Of a DNA stretch of 6,515 nucleotides, positions 1-5,365 are shown one piece after another. The stretch lies in NCBI GenBank assembly GCA_002432095.1, contig DJFQ01000018.1, positions 23,470 to 29,984 of the forward strand. Direction: 5' to 3'. How positions within the stretch are numbered: the first letter of the stretch is position 1; each line of letters starts with the position of its first letter. The translations under genes and the position numbers were made by a program. Source of the stretch: Marinagarivorans sp. UBA5868. GTDB taxonomy: Bacteria > Pseudomonadota > Gammaproteobacteria > Pseudomonadales > Cellvibrionaceae. Under the pieces are notes generated by a model. That model did no database searches and had not been told where the DNA came from. It saw nothing but the letters and a program-made list of their open reading frames with translations.

Positions 1-72
1 CGCTTTTATCCACGGATAACCAGAAATACTGCGCTCCAGCGTCTTTATTCACCGGATAATTAAAAATAGCGC
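1..72. repeat. Two imperfect direct repeats with embedded TTATYC/GGATAA dyads
   Basis: Positions 1-34 and 40-72 align as imperfect direct copies. Both begin with CG, run through TTTAT-C-CAC-GGATAA, then an A-rich stretch, and end in GCGC. Roughly three quarters of the bases match, with one 1-base insertion. Each copy contains a small inverted repeat: TTATCC/GGATAA with a 2-nt spacer (6-19), and TTATTC/GGATAA with a 3-nt spacer (45-59). The dyad centres lie about 39-40 bp apart. The unit could be a tandem protein-binding site, a degenerate intergenic repeat, or the edge of something beyond the window. No gene is seen in 1-101. The repeat is visible by eye; its function is unknown. Confidence 0.45.
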
Positions 73-95
73 GGCGCAGAAATCTCCGCGCCGCG
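58..95 (-). terminator. Rho-independent terminator of the methyltransferase gene
   Basis: Seven nucleotides past the stop codon of the minus-strand methyltransferase gene lies a GC-rich hairpin. Bases 70-77 pair with 88-95 (8 bp, CGCGGCGC against GCGCCGCG). After an A/C mismatch the stem continues with 79-80/85-86, leaving a 4-nt loop. Read on the minus strand, the stem is followed immediately by a T-rich tract (complement of 58-68, reading TATTTTTAATT). The orientation, distance from the stop and T-run all fit an intrinsic terminator for this gene. Confidence 0.75.
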
Positions 96-101
96 TATGC
101 A

Positions 102-1070
102 TCAACTCATAACCGCTTGACACAGGACCGCTTGACACATAGCCGCGATATGGCGGTGGTCGGTGCCACAACAGCCACCAATTAACGACAGGTTGCGCAG
201 GCTGCCCATCATTTGCTGATAACTCTCACCCAATTCCTCGGGATTGCCGTCATCCAGCACCGTGCTTGCGTCAAGCTCCGCGTGACTTTTGCGAGATGCA
301 TTAGCACGCAGGCCGCGAATTCGATCCAACCATTGACCATCGTCCGCCAGAACATGGCGAAAATGCGTGGGATGCGCGCAATTGATCTGAAAATAAGACG
401 CGTAACAATCGGTGGCTGTATCCACCTGTTCGATGGCGGCGCGTAAACTCTGCCCACCCGGCAGGCAACCGTCGGTCTCCACCGTAAAGGAAATCGCCAC
501 CGGCATTTCCGCTGCGCGCGCGGCCATAACGATTCCGATGGCTTCCTCCACGTAATTCATCGTGTAGGCAGTCACTATATCCACCGCTGAGTCCGCAAAT
601 ATGCGCATTTGCGCGCTGTGGTAAACCTCCGCTTCCGCCACACTCATCTGCCGGCCCGGCACATAGCCGTCTCCCCGCGGTCCGATCACCCCGCCGATCA
701 CCACCGGTTCGATATCCACCGACCATTCCGCCCGCAGTTCAGCGAGCAGAGACACGGCCCGACGATTAATGGTGCCCAAGTTCTCTGCGGAATAACCCAG
801 TTGCTCAAGCCAGTCCGGGTTTGCCCGCCAGGTTGCAGTTTCGATGATAATGCCGGTCTTGTGATGTCGGGCAATTTCCGCATAGCGCGAATAATATTTT
901 TTTAAGGTGGCCGTGCCGGAAATCGAATCCAATAAAGTGAATGACGCAAAACAGGGCAGTGTCAGACCTTCATGATAAATCAAGGTCGTTTCCATACCGC
1001 CGTCACATACCAACAATTGGTTATGGAGTTGCGGTAATTGATCGCGATATAAGGGTTGAGTGGATGACAT
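102..1070 (-). CDS. Homocysteine S-methyltransferase family protein
   Basis: Predicted cytosolic zinc-dependent methyltransferase of 322 aa, of the family that moves a methyl group from a donor such as S-methylmethionine or a methylated amine to homocysteine, giving methionine. It is a single TIM-barrel domain. DGGMET (residues 23-28) is the usual N-terminal signature. FTVETDG (195-201) is a conserved barrel strand. The three zinc cysteines are present: Cys231 in the INCAH motif and Cys300-Cys301 in GGCCGTD. The length is normal for the MmuM-like single-domain group; it is too short for MetH. The ATG at 1070 is chosen because AAGGA (1078-1082) sits 7 nt upstream; a TTG seven codons earlier lacks this. 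The extreme C-terminus carries a tandem CQAV/CQAV duplication. It is divergent from a GlxA-type regulator that may control it. The methyl donor cannot be read from the sequence. Confidence 0.9.
   Translation of the reverse strand: MSSTQPLYRDQLPQLHNQLLVCDGGMETTLIYHEGLTLPCFASFTLLDSISGTATLKKYYSRYAEIARHHKTGIIIETATWRANPDWLEQLGYSAENLGTINRRAVSLLAELRAEWSVDIEPVVIGGVIGPRGDGYVPGRQMSVAEAEVYHSAQMRIFADSAVDIVTAYTMNYVEEAIGIVMAARAAEMPVAISFTVETDGCLPGGQSLRAAIEQVDTATDCYASYFQINCAHPTHFRHVLADDGQWLDRIRGLRANASRKSHAELDASTVLDDGNPEELGESYQQMMGSLRNLSLIGGCCGTDHRHIAAMCQAVLCQAVMS
112..141 (-). repeat. 15-bp tandem duplication in the 3' end of the methyltransferase gene
   Basis: Positions 112-126 and 127-141 are consecutive 15-bp copies sharing the identical core ACCGCTTGACACA. 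They are in frame and encode two successive CQAV units in the last dozen residues of the methyltransferase. The duplication lies downstream of the zinc-binding GGCCG motif, so it should not disturb catalysis. Its near identity suggests a recent slippage or tandem duplication event. Confidence 0.8.
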
Positions 1071-1208
1071 ACATAAATCCTTGTTAAACAATGGTGAACT
1101 CGGCCGGCACCGCCGACCCCCATCCGCTCCCCGGCGGACACCGTCAATTTAATGGATGAATGAATTTGGCTATAAAGCCATTTCTGCAACAAACTGGACA
1201 AATCGGCC
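1071..1208. promoter_or_regulatory. Divergent regulatory region between methyltransferase and GlxA-type regulator
   Basis: This gap must hold the promoters of both flanking genes. Visible elements are a GC-rich interrupted dyad (CCGCCG at 1110-1115 against CGGCGG at 1132-1137), a CGGCCGGC block at 1101-1108, and a short dyad GGCT-ATAA-AGCC at 1168-1179. The last contains TATAAA (1171-1176), a possible -10 box for the plus strand, though the hexamer 17 bp upstream (TTTAAT) is a poor -35. On the minus strand TTGACG (complement of 1142-1147) is a good -35 but lacks a good -10 at standard spacing. Activator-dependent promoters often look like this. Exact promoters are not assigned. Confidence 0.4.
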
Positions 1209-2243
1209 ATGACGACACCTGTACGCATCGCACTGCTCGCCCTTCCGGAAAGCACCGCCTCAACCCTTTACGGTATGTATGACCTGTTTAAGAGCGCAGG
1301 ACGTGATTGGGATTTTCTGACTCAGGGCCAAGCGGGCCCGGAATTAATCGATGTCATGATTACCAGTGCGCATCCCGGTCCATTCGCTGCGGCCAACGGC
1401 GTAACCATCACTCCGCACACTCACCTAAAAGATGCGCAAATTCCCGATGTGATCTGCGTACCCGATATTTTTGTCATGCCCGGCGAGTCGCTGGAAAATC
1501 GCTTTGAAGCCGAAAAGCATTACCTGCGTTTGGCCTACGCCCAAGGCTCCACTATCGCCACCGCGTGTTCCGGCGCCCTTTTGCTGGCGGAAACCGGCCT
1601 TCTCGATGGCTGGCACGCGACAACTCACTGGGGCTATTGCGAGTTCATGCGCAAAGCATATCCGCGCATAAATGTCCTTGCGCAGAGATCACTGGTGGTA
1701 TCTGGAGAGTGTCAACGTCTGGTGATGGCTGGCGGCGGCACTACCTGGCTGGACCTGACGCTGCTGTTGATTGCTCGTTTTTGTGGCGTGGAACATGCCA
1801 TGGGCGTTGCGCGAGTCAATTTAATTGATTGGCACGCCATCGGCCAACAACCGTTTGCCCACTTGGCACCTGCGCCGAAGTCCGATGACGCGGTGATCGC
1901 GGATTGCCAGATCTGGATCGCCAGCCATTATGCAGTGACATCGCCCGTGGCGCAGATGGCGGAGCGCAGTGGGCTGCCGGAGCGCTCCTTCAAGCGGCGC
2001 TTCCATGCGGCCACCGGTATGTCGCCTCTGGAGTATGTTCATACCCTTCGGCTCGAAGAGGCCAAACACATGCTTGAACGGGAAACGTGCTCCATCGAAG
2101 CCATTGCCAATGAAGTGGGATACGAAGATGCGGGATTTTTCAGTCGTCTATTTCGCCGACATGTCGGGCTGACGCCAGCGGCCTATCGCAAACGTTTTGG
2201 CACCCTGCGCAAAACGCTCAGTGAAAAAAGCATGACCGCTTGA
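1209..2243 (+). CDS. GlxA family transcriptional regulator (DJ-1/PfpI-like domain plus AraC HTH)
   Basis: Cytosolic DNA-binding regulator of 344 aa, normal for the family. Residues ~5-195 form a DJ-1/PfpI (class I glutamine amidotransferase-like) domain. Its nucleophile elbow is ATACSGALLLAETGLLDG with Cys120, followed by the family-typical ATTHW (His140). Residues ~232-332 are a double helix-turn-helix AraC domain: the first HTH lies around SPVAQMAERSGLPERSFKRRF, the second around IEAIANEVGYEDAGFFSRLFRRHVG, ending in the signature LTPAAYRKRFG. Characterised relatives include GbdR, CdhR and SouR, which sense betaine, carnitine or sarcosine, so an N-methyl compound as inducer is plausible here. 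That is inference strengthened by the divergent methyltransferase gene. The ATG at 1209 has only a weak purine stretch (GGACAA) upstream. The DJ-1 domain of these regulators usually serves in ligand sensing and is not known to be enzymatic. Confidence 0.92.
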   Translation: MTTPVRIALLALPESTASTLYGMYDLFKSAGRDWDFLTQGQAGPELIDVMITSAHPGPFAAANGVTITPHTHLKDAQIPDVICVPDIFVMPGESLENRFEAEKHYLRLAYAQGSTIATACSGALLLAETGLLDGWHATTHWGYCEFMRKAYPRINVLAQRSLVVSGECQRLVMAGGGTTWLDLTLLLIARFCGVEHAMGVARVNLIDWHAIGQQPFAHLAPAPKSDDAVIADCQIWIASHYAVTSPVAQMAERSGLPERSFKRRFHAATGMSPLEYVHTLRLEEAKHMLERETCSIEAIANEVGYEDAGFFSRLFRRHVGLTPAAYRKRFGTLRKTLSEKSMTA

Positions 2244-2245
2244 CC

Positions 2246-2263
2246 ATGTGTTTGTTTACACGT
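2246..2263. terminator. Weak hairpin between convergent genes, possible bidirectional terminator
   Basis: The GlxA-type gene (stop 2241-2243) and the HD-domain gene (stop 2256-2258) converge with 12 nt between them. A small stem spans this gap: ATGTGT (2246-2251) pairs with ACACGT (2258-2263) over a 6-nt loop TTGTTT, with one wobble pair. There is no clear T-run on either strand, so the assignment as a terminator is tentative; transcripts may instead end inside the opposing gene. Confidence 0.25.
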
Positions 2264-2837
2264 CCTCCAACCATCCATGGATTACCGCGTATTCAATTTT
2301 TGCGTGGATCCATTGATAAATCACCGGAAATTCTTTTTCAATAAACGCGTGCGCATTTAACACCTGGGATTTTTTTACGCGATTCTCCCGCCAGGCGCGG
2401 CCTTCACTCGCCACGTTTAATAAAAATGGCAATAGACGATCCACCACCTTTACCAATTTGGTTTCCACACTGTCCCCGGTTTCCTGCTCTTCCCAGTAAG
2501 TCAGCAAATCCTCAACACCATTGCCCTGATGATGTTGCATTCGCGTTACGCAAGCGCGCTCCGCCTTATTGGCATCTGCTCGCTGGGGCGCGTAGAGAAA
2601 GGTATCGCCTGCATCAATTTCGCCCAGGTCGTGCACCAGGGCCAACTTGAGCAATTTGCCTTCGTCTAGTTTTAAATCGAAACTGCGGGCAATGCTCCAG
2701 CACGCCATGGCCAAGTGCCAGGAGTGTTCGGCGGAATTTTCCAGGCGCACACCACCAGCGATATAACTGCGGCGGTTGACCAATTTAAGTTCATCCAGCT
2801 CGCGTAAATAATCACAGATGGTGTTTATGTCGGTCAA
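2256..2837 (-). CDS. HD-domain phosphohydrolase, YfbR/HDDC2-like 5'-deoxynucleotidase
   Basis: Predicted cytosolic metal-dependent phosphohydrolase of about 193 aa. The HD metal ligands are all visible: His38 in the AEHSWH motif, His69-Asp70 in LVHDLGEIDAGD, and Asp133 in KVVDRL. This matches the HD_3/HDDC2 group that includes E. coli YfbR, which dephosphorylates deoxyribonucleoside 5'-monophosphates. Substrate is by homology only. No ATG lies ahead of the first HD motif. I place the start at the TTG at 2837 because AAAGGA lies 7 nt upstream and the length then fits the family. An in-frame TTG at 2855 overlaps the tag stop codon but has no ribosome binding site. The gene follows tag on the same strand and is probably cotranscribed with it, pairing a base-excision enzyme with a nucleotide-pool enzyme. 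Confidence 0.85.
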   Translation of the reverse strand: MTDINTICDYLRELDELKLVNRRSYIAGGVRLENSAEHSWHLAMACWSIARSFDLKLDEGKLLKLALVHDLGEIDAGDTFLYAPQRADANKAERACVTRMQHHQGNGVEDLLTYWEEQETGDSVETKLVKVVDRLLPFLLNVASEGRAWRENRVKKSQVLNAHAFIEKEFPVIYQWIHAKIEYAVIHGWLEDV

Positions 2838-2851
2838 AATAAATTCCTTTA

Positions 2852-3454
2852 TCAAGGTCGTTTGAATTGTTTGCGCGCGCGGGCCACTTTGGCGCGAATG
2901 ACACAGCCCTCTGCGTGGTCATTAAGTAGGCCCATAGCCTGCATAAAGGCATACACGGTGGTAGGCCCCACAAATTTCCAGCCCATTTTTTTCAACTCTT
3001 TTGACAGGGCGATGGATTCCGGTGACGTGGACACGGTCTGCGGCGCGGCAGAAATTTCTTTTGGTTCAAAACGCCACACATACGATGCAATAGACCCTTC
3101 TCGCTCCACCATTTCGCACGCGCGCTGGGCGTTATTGATCACCGCTTCTATTTTTCCGCGGTGCCGCACTATGCCTTCGTTTTTTAATAATCGCTCCACA
3201 TCCTTCTCTTTGAAGCGAGCGATCCGAGTGAAGTCAAAATGCTGAAACGCTGCACGGAAATTTTCTCTCTTGGCCAGAATGGTGCGCCAGCTCAGGCCCG
3301 ACTGAAACCCTTCAAGGCTGATTTTTTCAAAAAGACGCTGGTCATCAACAACTGGGTAGCCCCATTCCGTATCGTGATAATGCAGATATTCCGGTGTCAC
3401 CGCACACCATTTGCAACGGGGTTTGCCATCGGGGCCATCGACGGTGGAATTCAT
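2852..3454 (-). CDS. tag: DNA-3-methyladenine glycosylase I
   Basis: Base-excision repair enzyme that removes 3-methyladenine from alkylated DNA. The 200-aa product resembles E. coli Tag nearly end to end. Zinc-site residues are present: Cys14 (RCKWC), His27 (YHDTEWG), and His180 and Cys184 (NDHAEGC). The pocket motif LEGFQSGLSW supplies Glu48 and Trp56, corresponding to E. coli Glu38 and Trp46. RHRGKIEAVINNAQ and GWKFVGPTTVYAFMQAMGL are further family blocks. The ATG at 3454 is chosen since AGGA (3463-3466) lies 8 nt upstream and the protein begins just before the zinc cysteine. An open frame continues to 3613 but adds 53 residues unlike the family and would absorb the promoter. The gene is first in a two-gene operon with the HD-domain gene and diverges from the membrane-protein operon. 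Confidence 0.95.
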   Translation of the reverse strand: MNSTVDGPDGKPRCKWCAVTPEYLHYHDTEWGYPVVDDQRLFEKISLEGFQSGLSWRTILAKRENFRAAFQHFDFTRIARFKEKDVERLLKNEGIVRHRGKIEAVINNAQRACEMVEREGSIASYVWRFEPKEISAAPQTVSTSPESIALSKELKKMGWKFVGPTTVYAFMQAMGLLNDHAEGCVIRAKVARARKQFKRP

Positions 3455-3511
3455 ATGCAGTGTCCTATCATCAAGAGGTGAATGTCGGAAGAGAAAACGG
3501 AACAAAGACGG

Positions 3512-3541
3512 ATTTTTCGCCCTCGTCTCTACCCATGTCAA
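3512..3541 (-). promoter_or_regulatory. Candidate sigma70 promoter of tag
   Basis: On the minus strand a perfect TTGACA (-35; complement of 3536-3541) is followed after 18 bp by AAAAAT (complement of 3512-3517), which matches the -10 consensus at four of six positions. Transcription would start roughly 50 nt upstream of the tag ATG. The -35 box sits in the spacer of the perfect inverted repeat at 3523-3550, so a factor bound there would mask it. Sequence match only. Confidence 0.5.
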
Positions 3542-3550
3542 TAGAGACGA
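3523..3550. promoter_or_regulatory. Perfect 9-bp inverted repeat, operator-like, between tag and the APE-like operon
   Basis: TCGTCTCTA (3523-3531) is repeated as its exact reverse complement TAGAGACGA (3542-3550) around a 10-nt spacer. The arm centres are 19 bp apart, close to two helical turns, the geometry of a dimeric repressor or activator site. No T-run follows on either strand, so it does not look like a terminator. The spacer contains the TTGACA box proposed for tag. The site is about 70 bp from the tag start and 92 bp from the start of the divergent operon, so either or both could be controlled. The binding protein is unknown; it does not resemble a LexA box. Confidence 0.55.
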
Positions 3551-3642
3551 CTCACTGCACTCGGCGAGCGCGGCAATTTCCCTCAGCCTAAAGTACACTT
3601 GCCACTGACCCAAAATATCTCACCTTTTTTACCCAGACTTAT

Positions 3643-4227
3643 ATGCCCCAAAAAGCCGCCACTCTTATTTTCGCGACTCTGTCCGTCTTATATCCATGCC
3701 TGGTGTATTTTGGACTGCAACACTGGTCCTATCGTATTTTCGGCTTTTTCATCATCGGCGTCGGTGTGGCGAAATTTTGGTTGTCCCGCTCCGGCGATGG
3801 CCGCAGTGGCTGGGTGGTTTTAGCGGTGACTCTTATCTGCGGCGTGGCGATCTGGGCATTTCCGTCGGAGCTGGCGGTTAAACTCTACCCCGTCGCTATC
3901 AGTGTTCTGGTCGGCTCCCTCTTCGCCCTCAGCCTGCGCCACCGGGAAAGCCTGATTGGAAAAATCGCCCGGCTGCGCGGCGCACAGATGACCCCGGCTG
4001 CCGTCCGCTATACCCGTAACCTCACGGCCATCTGGGCGATACTTTTGTACGCCAATGCACTGGTTGCTCTATACTTGGCGCGCTTTGGCACCACCGAGGC
4101 CTGGACGCTCTACTGCGGCTTGTTGTCCTACCTGATTTTGGGAGGATTTATGGGCGGTGAATTTTTATATCGGCAACACTATATGCGCCGTTTGGGCGAA
4201 CACCCCCACGACGATCAATCCATATGA
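3643..4227 (+). CDS. COG4648-type six-helix membrane protein of an aryl-polyene-like cluster
   Basis: Inner-membrane protein of 194 aa with no catalytic motif that I recognise. Six hydrophobic segments are visible at about residues 5-24, 28-48, 55-73, 80-98, 127-147 and 154-174. A basic loop with RHRESLIGKIARLRG and the YTRNLT motif follows the fourth, and GGEFLYRQHYMRR caps the last. This pattern resembles the uncharacterised COG4648 membrane proteins that recur in aryl polyene and related fatty-acid-like clusters. Their role is unknown; a part in transfer of a lipid-linked product is speculation. It is the first gene of the operon and overlaps the next by ATGA, implying translational coupling. 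The ATG at 3643 has no good Shine-Dalgarno, as its leader is pyrimidine-rich (CTTTTTTACCC), so initiation may be weak. Confidence 0.78.
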   Translation: MPQKAATLIFATLSVLYPCLVYFGLQHWSYRIFGFFIIGVGVAKFWLSRSGDGRSGWVVLAVTLICGVAIWAFPSELAVKLYPVAISVLVGSLFALSLRHRESLIGKIARLRGAQMTPAAVRYTRNLTAIWAILLYANALVALYLARFGTTEAWTLYCGLLSYLILGGFMGGEFLYRQHYMRRLGEHPHDDQSI

Positions 4228-4619
4228 ACCCTATACCCCAGCCCTTAAATACCTTAACCAACATGATGACCGGCGACCAATGGCCGCAGTTGCTCGATCT
4301 GAAGCAGGCAGACGATATGGCAGAGCTGGTGCTGCAAATCCCTGCAGATCTCCATTGGTTGAAAGGGCATTTTCCCTCGCAACCGGTACTTGCTGGTGTG
4401 GTGCAAACAGATTGGGCGTGCCGCATTGCGCTGTGCTTGTTTAATCTCGAACGCGAGCCGAAGCGCATCGATAACCTGAAATTTCAGGACGTCATAATAC
4501 CGCCGCAAACTGTGAAACTAGAGTTGCTGCACGCGACTGCCAGCCAGTCGATTCATTTCCGCTATCGCAATCCAGAACTGCCGGAGCACACATTTTCCGA
4601 AGGCAAACTGGTGTTTTGA
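4224..4619 (+). CDS. ApeI-like hotdog-fold 3-hydroxyacyl-ACP dehydratase
   Basis: Predicted cytosolic dehydratase of 131 aa that removes water from a 3-hydroxyacyl-ACP during chain extension. The hotdog active-site block HWLKGHFPSQPVLAGVVQTDWA (residues 44-65, shown here by its ends GHFP and TDWA) places His49 and Asp63 14 residues apart. This is the spacing of the His/Glu pair in FabZ and the His/Asp pair in FabA; the acidic residue is Asp here. A second family block is LKFQDVIIPPQ (about 85-95), the usual F-x-x-P-hydrophobic strand of FabZ-like proteins. Size and the Asp variant fit ApeI dehydratases of aryl polyene clusters. Its ATG lies in the ATGA overlap with the membrane-protein gene and has no Shine-Dalgarno, so it is probably coupled. 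A Met-Met pair at residues 14-15 is a possible alternative start. Confidence 0.85.
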   Translation: MNPIPQPLNTLTNMMTGDQWPQLLDLKQADDMAELVLQIPADLHWLKGHFPSQPVLAGVVQTDWACRIALCLFNLEREPKRIDNLKFQDVIIPPQTVKLELLHATASQSIHFRYRNPELPEHTFSEGKLVF

Positions 4620-5359
4620 GAGTTCTGCCTGTGCAGTTTTGTTTATTGATCCCCCACTACAACCACCACCAGCAATTGATCCGTTTTTTGCCGGTTGTCG
4701 CCGCGCAAAACTTACCCTGTCTAATCGTCGACGACGGCAGTCGCCCACAAAGCTTGGCCGAGCTTCGCGACGCGTTGACACAATTCCCGGCGATGACATT
4801 ACTCGCCATGCCGCACAATCGCGGTAAAGGTCGAGCCATCAAAACGGGCATGGCGTGGGCGGCCTATCAGGGTTTTACCCACGTTATCCAAATAGACGCC
4901 GACGGCCAGCATCATGTCGAGGACATTCCGCGTTTTATGGCGCTTGCACAAACTCAGCCGGACGCATTGATTTCCGGCCGTCCCACCTTCGACCAAAGCG
5001 CACCGGCGGTGCGCCGGCACGGCCGCAAAATCACCAGCGGAGTTTGTATGCTGGAGACGTTGTCGACGGCAATCCGCGATGGCCTGTGCGGTTTCCGGGT
5101 TTATCCCGTGAGCAATTTTGAAAAAGTCCAAGATTGTTACTACCTCGGCAATCGCATGGATTTCGATACGGAAATTCTGGTGAAAAGCGTTTGGCTGGGA
5201 ATTCCGCTTAAATATTTGGACACGCCGGTGATTTATCCGGAAGGCAACATTTCTCATTTCAATTACCTGCGCGACAACCTTATTCTGATTAAGCTGCACA
5301 CTCGCCTATTATTGGCTGCGCCATTTAATTTTTGGCGGCGCTGGCTGCAGCGGGGCTGA
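4616..5359 (+). CDS. Family 2 glycosyltransferase, DPM1/WcaA-like, of an aryl-polyene-like cluster
   Basis: GT-A fold glycosyltransferase of about 247 aa, predicted to act at the cytosolic face of the inner membrane. The N-terminal strand FCLLIPHYNH (8-17) is followed by VDDGS (38-42), NRGKGRAIKTG (68-78) and the metal-binding DADGQH (94-99). GLCGFRVYP (157-164) and NRMDFDTEIL (179-188) form the acceptor side. There is no extended transmembrane segment. The product resembles the glycosyltransferase half of APE glycosyltransferase/acyltransferase proteins. The start is uncertain: TTG at 4616 overlaps the previous stop by TTGA, with GAAGG 12 nt upstream; GTG at 4631 has GAGAG 8 nt upstream. Neither changes the catalytic core. 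The stop codon TGA at 5357 is followed in the same frame by two codons and the ATG of the acyltransferase gene. Confidence 0.92.
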   Translation: MRVLPVQFCLLIPHYNHHQQLIRFLPVVAAQNLPCLIVDDGSRPQSLAELRDALTQFPAMTLLAMPHNRGKGRAIKTGMAWAAYQGFTHVIQIDADGQHHVEDIPRFMALAQTQPDALISGRPTFDQSAPAVRRHGRKITSGVCMLETLSTAIRDGLCGFRVYPVSNFEKVQDCYYLGNRMDFDTEILVKSVWLGIPLKYLDTPVIYPEGNISHFNYLRDNLILIKLHTRLLLAAPFNFWRRWLQRG

Positions 5360-5365
5360 CCGACC

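Noticed and set aside
117..137. Two TTGACA hexamers on the plus strand resembling -35 boxes
   Set aside because: They belong to the 15-bp duplication inside the methyltransferase coding sequence, no matching -10 box follows, and no plus-strand gene lies downstream.
301..726. Alternative minus-strand frame inside the methyltransferase gene
   Set aside because: Its translation is low-complexity Gly/Arg-rich and it sits over conserved barrel motifs of the true frame.
1071..1091. TTG start seven codons upstream for the methyltransferase
   Set aside because: The AAGGA ribosome binding site lies within this extension and is ideally spaced for the ATG at 1070.
3455..3613. In-frame extension of tag that would add 53 N-terminal residues
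   Set aside because: The extra residues do not resemble Tag proteins, a good Shine-Dalgarno precedes the internal ATG at 3454, and the extension would cover the dyad and candidate promoter.
4799..5299. Long open frame antisense to the glycosyltransferase gene
   Set aside because: It has no recognisable domain or ribosome binding site and lies wholly opposite a clearly coding GT2 gene, so it is a composition shadow.
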